Under the pieces are notes generated by a model. It saw nothing but the letters and a program-made list of their open reading frames with translations. It was not told the DNA's origin and made no database searches. This document shows, in pieces, positions 1-4,625 of a DNA stretch of 7,141 nt. The translations under genes were made by a program, and so were the position numbers. The stretch is from CAZGLK01 sp964526375 (GTDB lineage: Bacteria > Patescibacteriota > Minisyncoccia > JACQLN01), in NCBI GenBank assembly GCA_964526375.1, contig CAZGLK010000038.1, positions 1-7,141 of the forward strand, in the 5' to 3' direction. Each line of letters begins with the position of its first letter. The first letter of the stretch is position 1.

Positions 1-900
1 GCCGTGAGAGCAGGCGATTAAAAGTTCTTTGTTTTCACTTAAAAAAACTGTGCCGGGGGGATGTTTGTGGTCATGTTCAACTTTTTTAATGTCTATCAAT
101 TTTAGTCTAACCGGTTGAGATCGAGGTCCGACCTCCAAGGGGAGGTCGGACCTCCCAGAAGCCAGGCCTGAGCTTGTCGAATGGGTAAAAAAAGTGTAAA
201 CACCCGGCCATTTTATGAAGGCGCGCCATTGGTTGAAAATCTCATCGGCTGATTTGTGCCAATCAACCAAGCCGTCTTCTTTTTTGATCATTTTGGTAAA
301 AGTGGCCCGGGCGTGATCTTGCTCTTGGGGTTTTAATTCGCCGCTAATATATCGGGGAGCATTGCGGATTATCATTTGCCCGCCGAGTTCAGCCAATTTC
401 GCCTCCAGTGTTATGTAGTTATCGTCATCATCAATAGTTATAGTCTCTTGCGATATCACCGGCCCGTGATCTATCTTTTCATCAATAATCTTCAAACTCA
501 CTCCGGTTTCTTTAAGACCTTCAAGCAAAGCCGTTTGAATGGGCGATGGACCACGCAGTTGTGGTAACAGCGAGGGGTGGATGTTAACGGTTTTGTGCGG
601 CGGCAAATTAAAAATCTCTGGCGGAATAAGTTTGCCGTAGGCCACCAGGATCATAATGTCGGCTTTGGCCGAGCCGATTTGATCAACAACCCTGGTGTCT
701 TTGAGTGACGGGGGAGTAATAATTTCCAAATCCGCCTGCCGGGCGTAAACCGACACAGGCGATTCTGTTATTTCTTGTTTCCGCCCAACCGCCTTGGCCG
801 GTTCGGTAATAACAAGAGCAATATCCCAGTCGGTTCGTTCTTTAATTGTTTGCAGTATCAGCGCCGCAAACTCGGATGTTCCAAAGAAAACAATTTTCAT
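1..900 (-). CDS. fmt: Methionyl-tRNA formyltransferase (3' end outside window)
   Basis: This enzyme formylates Met-tRNAfMet with 10-formyltetrahydrofolate so that it can start translation in the cytoplasm. The minus-strand frame is open for exactly 300 codons from ATG at 900 to base 1, so the C-terminus lies outside the window. The N-terminus MKIVFFGTSEFA is typical of Fmt. The catalytic block N106-I-H108-P-S-L-L-P and D144 in KIDHGP match the Asn/His/Asp triad at the same numbering as E. coli Fmt. The end of the catalytic domain (RAFIKWPGVYTFF, about 226-238) is followed by the start of the C-terminal tRNA-binding domain (RLKLIDIKK, about 265-273). Between them residues about 239-263 look unlike the family and are encoded by an inserted palindromic repeat (bases 123-181). 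The ATG overlaps the def stop as ATGA, so the two are probably translationally coupled. No frameshift was seen. Confidence 0.96.
   Translation of the reverse strand, partial: MKIVFFGTSEFAALILQTIKERTDWDIALVITEPAKAVGRKQEITESPVSVYARQADLEIITPPSLKDTRVVDQIGSAKADIMILVAYGKLIPPEIFNLPPHKTVNIHPSLLPQLRGPSPIQTALLEGLKETGVSLKIIDEKIDHGPVISQETITIDDDDNYITLEAKLAELGGQMIIRNAPRYISGELKPQEQDHARATFTKMIKKEDGLVDWHKSADEIFNQWRAFIKWPGVYTFFTHSTSSGLASGRSDLPLEVGPRSQPVRLKLIDIKKVEHDHKHPPGTVFLSENKELLIACSHG
123..181. repeat. Palindromic repeat unit inserted in frame within fmt
   Basis: A perfect inverted repeat has arms of 14 bases, GAGGTCCGACCTCC at 123-136 and its complement at 141-154, with the 4-base loop AAGG. Each arm is itself nearly self-complementary around one base (GAGGTC-C-GACCTC). 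Next to it is the 8-base palindrome CAGGCCTG (163-170), overlapping TGAGCTTGTCGAA (169-181). The complement of that last word, TTCGACAAGCTCA, recurs at 5529-5541 in a non-coding gap. The unit codes for roughly residues 240-260 of Fmt, a Ser/Gly/Pro-rich stretch at the junction between domains, and keeps the frame open. That it is a mobile or dispersed repeat is inferred from the palindrome and the second copy of the 13-mer. Confidence 0.75.
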
Positions 901-1352
901 ATCTTTTTAAGATGATCTACAAAAAGAATCCCGTTTAGGTGATCAACTTCGTGCAGCATCAGGCGGGCCAGAATACCTTTCACACGGAGCTTAAACTTTT
1001 GGCCGTTTTCGTCCAAAGCTTTTATGGTTACTTTGTCCGGGCGAGCCAATTCGTGCCATTGGTTGGGCAGACTCAAGCAGCCTTCTTCTTCTATAACATC
1101 TTTCTTGGAAACTTGAGTGATGGCGGGGTTGATAAACACGGTGTGGCCGTCTTTGGCTAACTCGTCGGAGATAACAAACAATCTGATGTTACGCCCCACC
1201 TGTGGCGCGGCCAGGCCAACGCCGTTTTGGCTTTGAGCCAGAGTTAATTTCATGTCTTTTATCAAACTTAAAACCGCCGAGGTTATTTCGGCCACCGGCG
1301 CCGATTTTTTTCTTAGCACCGCGTTATTATTTTGGGTTTCTATTTTTAACAT
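897..1352 (-). CDS. def: Peptide deformylase
   Basis: This is a metal-dependent hydrolase that removes the formyl group from the N-terminal Met of new proteins at the ribosome. The 151 residues carry all three family motifs. Motif I is GVGLAAPQ (44-51). Motif II is EGCLSLP (90-96), with metal ligand Cys92. Motif III is HEVDH (134-138), with ligands His134 and His138 and catalytic Glu135. The residue before motif III is Leu133 where Gln is usual (QHExDH), a mild deviation. The length is slightly short compared with the common 150-190 aa and the protein lacks a long C-terminal tail. It starts 17 bases after the stop of the 91-aa gene and ends in a 4-base overlap with fmt, which supports one transcript. 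No convincing Shine-Dalgarno precedes the ATG. Confidence 0.97.
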   Translation of the reverse strand: MLKIETQNNNAVLRKKSAPVAEITSAVLSLIKDMKLTLAQSQNGVGLAAPQVGRNIRLFVISDELAKDGHTVFINPAITQVSKKDVIEEEGCLSLPNQWHELARPDKVTIKALDENGQKFKLRVKGILARLMLHEVDHLNGILFVDHLKKI

Positions 1353-1369
1353 GCTGATAGTTTACGAAT

Positions 1370-1645
1370 CTACGAATTCAGTTTGCGGGACTTTGTCTTC
1401 TTGGTGAGACCTTTCAGTGCGGCAAAAAAATACTTGCCCCGCGACCCAAGCGGCAGATCTTTTTTAGCCGCCACTCGCTTGGCCAAGGCACGCAGATCTT
1501 CCTCGTAGTACAGCTGGGCGATGCCAAGATAAGCGGCAAATCGCTTCGGCTCGGCCATCATATTAGATAGATCGTCCGCTAAAAGATGTTCGCGCGAATG
1601 GAGTTTTTTGTCGGGCTGTAATCTCATGGCAAACTTCCCAATCAT
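1370..1645 (-). CDS. Small protein of unknown function, first gene of the def-fmt operon
   Basis: This 91-aa protein was not recognised. It has a charged, helix-prone N-terminal half (HLLADDLSNMMAEPKRFAAYLG at about 20-41, then a Tyr/Glu-rich stretch). The C-terminal tail is basic (GLTKKTKSRKLNS at about 79-91). There is no signal peptide or membrane segment, so it is probably cytoplasmic, and the basic tail would suit nucleic-acid or ribosome contact, though that is only a guess. The frame is long relative to its surroundings, is co-directional with def, and ends 17 bases before it, which argues that it is a real gene. Two starts are possible: ATG at 1645, or the internal ATG at residue 7, which is preceded by GGGAAG about 7 bases upstream. 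The encoded protein would be 91 or 85 aa. Confidence 0.75.
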   Translation of the reverse strand: MIGKFAMRLQPDKKLHSREHLLADDLSNMMAEPKRFAAYLGIAQLYYEEDLRALAKRVAAKKDLPLGSRGKYFFAALKGLTKKTKSRKLNS

Positions 1646-1665
1646 TTAAGCACCATACCACAGGA

Positions 1666-1693
1666 TTGATTCTTTTTGAAAGATGATTATAAT
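1666..1693 (+). promoter_or_regulatory. Sigma-70-type promoter of the 60-aa gene
   Basis: TTGATT (1666-1671) and a perfect TATAAT (1688-1693) are separated by 16 bases. Transcription would begin near base 1700, giving a leader of about 50 bases before the ATG at 1752. This is the only place in the window where a -35 box, a -10 box and a strong Shine-Dalgarno occur together. Confidence 0.65.
1686..1691 (-). promoter_or_regulatory. Possible -10 box of the leftward operon, overlapping the rightward -10
   Basis: Read on the minus strand, bases 1691-1686 spell TATAAT, which would place a transcription start near 1679, about 34 bases before the ATG at 1645. No good -35 box was found at the right spacing, so this is weak. 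The same bases form part of the -10 box used on the plus strand, so one symmetrical TATAAT region may serve both divergent units. An alternative is the extended-type TGGTATGGT just upstream of the ATG. Confidence 0.35.
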
Positions 1694-1739
1694 TTAGACA
1701 TTGCGCCAACGGAGAAACCGCAACCTATCAGATCAGAGT

Positions 1740-1745
1740 AGGAGG
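1740..1745 (+). promoter_or_regulatory. Strong Shine-Dalgarno, fixes the start of the 60-aa gene
   Basis: AGGAGG ends 6 bases before the ATG at 1752. It selects this ATG over the in-frame TTG at 1701, which would lie at the expected transcription start. It is notable because the other genes in the window show no clear Shine-Dalgarno. Confidence 0.8.
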
Positions 1746-1751
1746 GTTGTT

Positions 1752-1934
1752 ATGCCGAAAGAGGAAAAAGTCCAGCCGCTCTTGTGGCGGTTCATAAACT
1801 ACTCGCTGGAAGCCGGCAGATTGCGTCAGCGTCGGGAAGCCGGCCGGATCAGGGGCAGTCAGTCTTTTCGGCTTAAAGATCTGGAGGCCCGGCTCATACC
1901 TAGCCTTCAGAGCAAGTTGGTCAATTCCGACTAA
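1752..1934 (+). CDS. Small basic protein of unknown function (60 aa)
   Basis: This is an unrecognised 60-aa protein, strongly charged (about 13 Lys/Arg against 7 Asp/Glu), with no membrane segment and no cysteines for a zinc finger. The middle holds a repeated AGR(L/I)R motif (AGRLRQRRE then AGRIRGSQS, about residues 21-38), preceded by an aromatic stretch, LLWRFINY (10-17). Arg-rich helices of this kind often bind RNA or DNA or ribosomes, but nothing here proves that. The gene stands alone, with a TTGATT/TATAAT promoter, an AGGAGG site and a perfect hairpin terminator starting 10 bases after its stop codon. Such complete signals suggest a highly expressed independent unit. An alternative is that the transcript acts as a small RNA, but the Shine-Dalgarno favours a protein. 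Confidence 0.78.
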   Translation: MPKEEKVQPLLWRFINYSLEAGRLRQRREAGRIRGSQSFRLKDLEARLIPSLQSKLVNSD

Positions 1935-1944
1935 AACGGTCGGC

Positions 1945-1975
1945 GGGCAGTCTCTAGAGACTGCCCTGTTTTTTT
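1945..1975 (+). terminator. Rho-independent terminator of the 60-aa gene
   Basis: GGGCAGTC-TCTAGA-GACTGCCC (1945-1966) is a perfect 22-base palindrome whose centre is itself self-complementary. It is followed by TG and seven T residues (1969-1975). It begins 10 bases after the stop of the 60-aa gene. The T-tract touches the TG of the next promoter. Confidence 0.92.
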
Positions 1976-1983
1976 GATATAAT
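1975..1983 (+). promoter_or_regulatory. Extended -10 promoter of the acyltransferase gene
   Basis: TGATATAAT fits the extended -10 form TGnTATAAT. No -35 box is visible, because that region lies inside the upstream terminator hairpin. The 14 bases TTTTTGATATAATC (1971-1984) recur exactly at 4607-4620 in front of another gene. The expected transcription start is near 1990, only about 7 bases before the ATG, so the mRNA would be nearly leaderless. Confidence 0.7.
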
Positions 1984-1996
1984 CGGTCTTATATTG

Positions 1997-2626
1997 ATGG
2001 TTCTGCTGTTTATCCAAACTCTATTTCAAAGAATAGTCTGGCTGGTAACATTTGCCGGCACTCGGGTTTTTAGTTCGTTTAGAATAGTTGGGCAAGATAA
2101 CATCCAAAACTTGTCGCGGCCGCTTTTAATTATAGCCAACCATCGCAGTTTTTGGGACCCTCTTGTAATTGGCACCGTTTTCCCGATCTCATCCGAATAT
2201 TTGCCCTTGGGCTTTATGGTGGCCGACGAATACTATAAGTGGCTGCGGCCTTTTTTCTGGCTAACCCGAACATATCCTGCCAAAAAAGGCCAAGGTATGG
2301 ACATATCGCTAAAAGCGCCCCGCCGCGTTTTGAAAACTGGCGGAGTGTTTTTAATTTTCCCGGCCGGTCACAGGTATTATCTGGGCCGACCGCCGCGGCC
2401 GCGGCGGGGCGCGGCCGTGCTTGCTTTAGAAACGCCGCAATTAACCATTCTACCGATTTATCTTAAAACAATCAGCGGCTGGAGGATTCAAGATTTTTTG
2501 CTAAAGCGCAAGAACATTACGGTTGTTGTCGGCCGGCCATTCAAACTAGAAGAACTAACCTCCAGCCGGAATGTTGATGAAGTCAGCCAAATTCTGGCGG
2601 ATGAGATCTACAAACTCAATTTTTAG
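1997..2626 (+). CDS. plsC: PlsC-like lysophospholipid/1-acyl-glycerol-3-phosphate acyltransferase
   Basis: This probable membrane-bound acyltransferase transfers a fatty acyl chain to a lysophospholipid, as in phosphatidic acid synthesis. The N-terminus is a hydrophobic helix (about 2-21). The catalytic motif NHRSFWD (48-54) gives the His49-x4-Asp54 pair of the family. The substrate-binding block reads FPAGHR (121-126) where FPEGTR is usual, so the conserved Glu is missing and the true acceptor may differ. RRGAA (136-140) and ILPIYL (151-156) match the later blocks. At 209 aa it has normal length for the small soluble-type LPLATs. ATG at 1997 was chosen over the TTG immediately before it. There is no Shine-Dalgarno, in keeping with the near-leaderless promoter. 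It converges with the prenyl synthase gene downstream. Confidence 0.85.
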   Translation: MVLLFIQTLFQRIVWLVTFAGTRVFSSFRIVGQDNIQNLSRPLLIIANHRSFWDPLVIGTVFPISSEYLPLGFMVADEYYKWLRPFFWLTRTYPAKKGQGMDISLKAPRRVLKTGGVFLIFPAGHRYYLGRPPRPRRGAAVLALETPQLTILPIYLKTISGWRIQDFLLKRKNITVVVGRPFKLEELTSSRNVDEVSQILADEIYKLNF

Positions 2627-2660
2627 ATTTCTGAGCTCAAGACCAGACCTAATCCATATC

Positions 2661-2694
2661 CTATCATTACCACACGATCGTATGATAATGATAG
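2661..2694. repeat. Concentric palindrome, copy 1 (ACGATCGT core)
   Basis: The outer arms CTATCATTA (2661-2669) and TAATGATAG (2686-2694) are perfect complements. They are centred on the same point (2677.5) as the inner 8-base palindrome ACGATCGT (2674-2681). Between arms and core, two of four pairs match. The result is a nearly complete 34-bp dyad. A related copy lies 68 bases downstream. The layout suits a dimeric or tetrameric DNA-binding protein, or a cruciform/RNA hairpin. Confidence 0.75.
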
Positions 2695-2731
2695 AAAATG
2701 ATAAGGTAGGATTCAAGGTGAGCAAATTATG

Positions 2732-2759
2732 TCATTAGCACACGATCGTTTCTTAATGA
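2732..2759. repeat. Concentric palindrome, copy 2 (ACGATCGT core)
   Basis: The arms TCATTA (2732-2737) and TAATGA (2754-2759) surround the core ACGATCGT (2742-2749), all centred at 2745.5. It shares CACACGATCGT with copy 1 read directly, and CCTATCATTA with copy 1 when read on the opposite strand. The centre-to-centre distance is 68 bases. The shared scheme is TCATTA, four bases, ACGATCGT, four bases, TAATGA. Confidence 0.75.
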
Positions 2760-2832
2760 TAGGATTGAGAAGAATTGCTGATTGCCGCATTGCTAACCGT
2801 TAGGGATCAAAATTAAACGAATCCATGTTCAA

Positions 2833-3885
2833 TCACAGCGGCCTTTCCAAAATAAAATCGGCAAAACTGGAAAGCAAAGTCGCGGCTCTTTGAGTCAGAA
2901 TCGAGCCCGACAGCGATTTTTTAGCTTGGCGAGCTAAGGTCAAAGACTGCTTTTTGGCATAATCATGAGCGCCAGTTCGCACAAAAATATCTCTAACCGC
3001 CGCAATTTCACTCTTTTTGGCCCTGGGGTTTCCCAAAACCCGCAGCAGGGTCTTTTTATCTGCCGGCCCGGCTCTTTTAAGCGCTTCCATTTTTAACATG
3101 GTTAGCTTGCCCTCACGAATATCGGAGTCGGTAGATTTGCCAATCTCGGCCTCGCTGCCAAACACGCCCAAAATATCGTCTTGAATTTGAAAAGCCGCGC
3201 CTACAGGCAAGGCGTATTTGCTTAAAGCCGCAAAAATTTTGGGCGCGGCACCAGCCAAGGCCGCGCCGATGTGCAAAGGTCTTTCAAAAGAGTACTTGGC
3301 GGTTTTGTATGTTAAAATAATATTGGCTTCCTTGGACCCGGCAGTCTTGCTTTTTTGGAGCTGGATATCCAAGTACTGGCCCAAGCAGACTTCCTCTTTC
3401 AATTTACCAAAAATATCCAAACCCTTTAGCAACAACCGAGGTTTTAGACGACATTTTAGAAAAAGAACATCCGCCATGTTTTCCGCCAAATCCCCGGCCA
3501 GAATTGCGGCTGACATCCCCAGATGATACGACTTAAACTTATTCCCAACAAAGGCCACGCGAGTGGGTTTAAAACGGCGCAGGGGGGCCCGATCCATAAT
3601 ATCGTCGTGGATTAGGGCATACATGTGAAAAATCTCAATTGCCGCCGCGGCCGGCAGAATAGCCGATATGTCGCGACCGCCGCCGGCCAAATAGCCAATA
3701 GCTAACAAGGTGGGGCGGTTGCGTTTGCCGTCTTTTAGGGAACGTTTGATTTCTTGAAACAATTCGCCGGCCCGAGGGTGAATTTTTTTAGCCCAGGCAA
3801 ACTCGCCTTCCAAAAATGAGGTAAGCAGAGGATCAACTTCGGCTTGGATCTGGCGGACCAGAGCAAAGTAGCCACCTTTGACCAT
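2833..3885 (-). CDS. Polyprenyl (probably geranylgeranyl) diphosphate synthase
   Basis: This is a trans-prenyltransferase that condenses isopentenyl diphosphate onto an allylic diphosphate, with Mg2+ held by two Asp-rich motifs. The first motif is DDIMD (94-98) followed by the Arg pair 103-104. The second is QDDILG (235-240), the DDxxG variant common in GGPP-type synthases. Other conserved parts are the IPP-binding GKRNRPTL (about 53-60), GQYLD (169-173), KT (194-195) and GKxxDxDIREGKLT (249-262). At 350 aa it is full length. The Tyr five residues before the first motif (Y89) could limit product length, but exact chain length cannot be read from sequence. Related symbols are idsA/ispA/ispB, and none can be preferred. 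The product could feed membrane lipids or a lipid carrier. The gene is divergent from the FAM173-like methyltransferase and convergent with the acyltransferase. Confidence 0.93.
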   Translation of the reverse strand: MVKGGYFALVRQIQAEVDPLLTSFLEGEFAWAKKIHPRAGELFQEIKRSLKDGKRNRPTLLAIGYLAGGGRDISAILPAAAAIEIFHMYALIHDDIMDRAPLRRFKPTRVAFVGNKFKSYHLGMSAAILAGDLAENMADVLFLKCRLKPRLLLKGLDIFGKLKEEVCLGQYLDIQLQKSKTAGSKEANIILTYKTAKYSFERPLHIGAALAGAAPKIFAALSKYALPVGAAFQIQDDILGVFGSEAEIGKSTDSDIREGKLTMLKMEALKRAGPADKKTLLRVLGNPRAKKSEIAAVRDIFVRTGAHDYAKKQSLTLARQAKKSLSGSILTQRAATLLSSFADFILERPL

Positions 3886-3899
3886 TATGCTATAACCAT

Positions 3900-3905
3900 A
3901 TCATA
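3900..3905 (-). promoter_or_regulatory. Candidate -10 box of the prenyl synthase gene
   Basis: On the minus strand, bases 3905-3900 read TATGAT (5 of 6 to consensus), ending 14 bases before the ATG at 3885. This would give a leader of only about 7 bases. No convincing -35 box or Shine-Dalgarno was found, so the call is tentative. Confidence 0.35.
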
Positions 3906-3933
3906 ATTGATTAGAGTTTCAAACCTTGAACGT

Positions 3934-3975
3934 TTCAGCGGTCGGACTGCTGGTATCAGCGATCCGACCGCTGAA
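3934..3975. repeat. Long hairpin between divergent genes
   Basis: The perfect 13-base arms TTCAGCGGTCGGA (3934-3946) and TCCGACCGCTGAA (3963-3975) enclose a second stem GCTG/CAGC (3949-3952 and 3957-3960) with loop GTAT. A C-A mismatch and a T-G pair join the two stems. The hairpin ends 14 bases before the ATG at 3990. There is no T-tract, so a terminator for the methyltransferase side is unlikely. It could be an operator, a promoter-blocking structure or a dispersed palindromic repeat. It shares GGTCGGA/TCCGACC with the hairpin inside fmt. Confidence 0.8.
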
Positions 3976-3989
3976 TATCTTGTTCGCTT

Positions 3990-4544
3990 ATGCCAGTGCT
4001 AGCCGTTGTCTTAATTACCATCGTCTTGATCCTGACCGTATTCACCCTAATAGGGATGATCATATTTGCCTTCTTTCCAATTTTAACCATGGGCGCGCCG
4101 TTTGTGCCCTCTTACCGGCCTAAAAACAAAAATAGTTCGGCGCATTTAGCCGAGGCTATCAACTTTGTTAAAAATCACGGCGGCGGTCAAAAATCCGTTG
4201 ACCTCGGCTCGGGTGACGGGCGAGTGGTTAGAGAGTTCGCCAGATGTGGTCTTGAAAGCTGGGGCGTGGAAATAAATCCGCTTTTGGTTTTGTGGAGCCG
4301 CGCCAAGATCAAAAAAGCCGGCCTTAAAAATGCCCACATCAAATGGGGCAGTTTATGGAAGGCCGATCTGTCTGGTTTTGATATAGTTTATATGTTTCAG
4401 TGCAATCTCACCAACAAATTTTTATTTAATAAATTTAAAAAAGAACTAAAGCCGTCGGCTTATGTCATCAGCTTCGGCTTTCCCATGCACGGCTTAAGGT
4501 TGGTTAAAGAGGTCGGCAGTTTTTTGATCTACCAGTCGCATTGA
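3990..4544 (+). CDS. Membrane-anchored SAM methyltransferase, FAM173/ATPSCKMT-like
   Basis: This class I S-adenosylmethionine-dependent methyltransferase has an N-terminal membrane anchor. Residues 3-29 form one hydrophobic helix, followed by the family-like APFVPS (36-41). SAM-binding motif I is VDLGSGDG (70-77), and the acidic residue of motif II is Glu94 in GVEINPLLV. SLWKADLSGFDIVYMF (121-136) covers the later motifs. This combination of anchor, xPFVPS and DLGSGDGR with an ExNP block resembles FAM173 proteins, whose eukaryotic members methylate lysine on mitochondrial proteins such as the ATP synthase c-subunit. The bacterial substrate is not known and could be another membrane protein. 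At 184 aa it is a compact version. ATG at 3990 has no Shine-Dalgarno. The gene has a double stop (TGATAA). Function at the level of methyltransferase is firm, family placement less so. Confidence 0.82.
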   Translation: MPVLAVVLITIVLILTVFTLIGMIIFAFFPILTMGAPFVPSYRPKNKNSSAHLAEAINFVKNHGGGQKSVDLGSGDGRVVREFARCGLESWGVEINPLLVLWSRAKIKKAGLKNAHIKWGSLWKADLSGFDIVYMFQCNLTNKFLFNKFKKELKPSAYVISFGFPMHGLRLVKEVGSFLIYQSH

Positions 4545-4611
4545 TAATCAAATCTGATTGGGGTCGGGCTTCGATCAGATAATCTCTGATGTTACATTGA
4601 GCGTCATTTTT

Positions 4612-4619
4612 GATATAAT
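4612..4619 (+). promoter_or_regulatory. Extended -10 promoter giving a leaderless transcript
   Basis: TGATATAAT begins at 4611 (T) and its hexamer TATAAT ends at 4619, only 6 bases before the ATG at 4626. With the usual 6-8 base distance, transcription would start on or next to the A of the ATG. The -35 box is poor (TTACAT at 4592-4597, 16-base spacing). The surrounding 14-mer TTTTTGATATAATC (4607-4620) is identical to 1971-1984. Confidence 0.7.
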
Positions 4620-4625
4620 CAAAAG

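Larger units (their letters stand above)
2627..2832. other. Convergent intergenic region, no gene or obvious terminator
   Basis: This 206-bp gap lies between two convergent genes. It contains no open frame worth calling and no hairpin with a T-tract. It holds two palindromic sites (listed separately), three close copies of ATTGC (2774, 2781 and 2789) and the small dyad CTAAC-C-GTTAG (2793-2803). The sequence is AT-richer than its surroundings. The density of symmetry suggests protein binding rather than termination, but this is inference. Confidence 0.6.

Noticed and set aside
376..567. Open frame of 63 codons opposite fmt
   Set aside because: It lies against the conserved Asn/His/Asp catalytic region of fmt, so chance is the better explanation.
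1701..1751. TTG start extending the 60-aa protein to 77 aa
   Set aside because: TTG at 1701 coincides with the predicted transcription start, while AGGAGG stands 6 bases before the ATG at 1752.
1994..1996. TTG start one codon upstream of the acyltransferase ATG
   Set aside because: ATG follows directly and there is no Shine-Dalgarno to favour TTG. The difference is one residue and cannot be settled from sequence alone.
2390..2407. Perfect 18-base GC palindrome CCGCCGCGGCCGCGGCGG inside the acyltransferase gene
   Set aside because: It encodes the expected Pro/Arg-rich link before RRGAA at normal protein length, so it is best explained by GC-rich Pro/Arg/Gly/Ala codons rather than an inserted element.
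2627..2832. Replication origin or tRNA in the convergent gap
   Set aside because: No TTATCCACA-type DnaA boxes and no cloverleaf were seen.
3218..3526. Open frame of 102 codons opposite the prenyl synthase
   Set aside because: It is antisense to conserved synthase motifs with no Shine-Dalgarno or recognisable product.
4552..4580. Inverted repeat ATCTGAT / ATCAGAT after the FAM173-like gene
   Set aside because: The stem has only 7 AT-rich pairs with a 15-base loop and no T-tract directly after it, so it is too weak to call a terminator.
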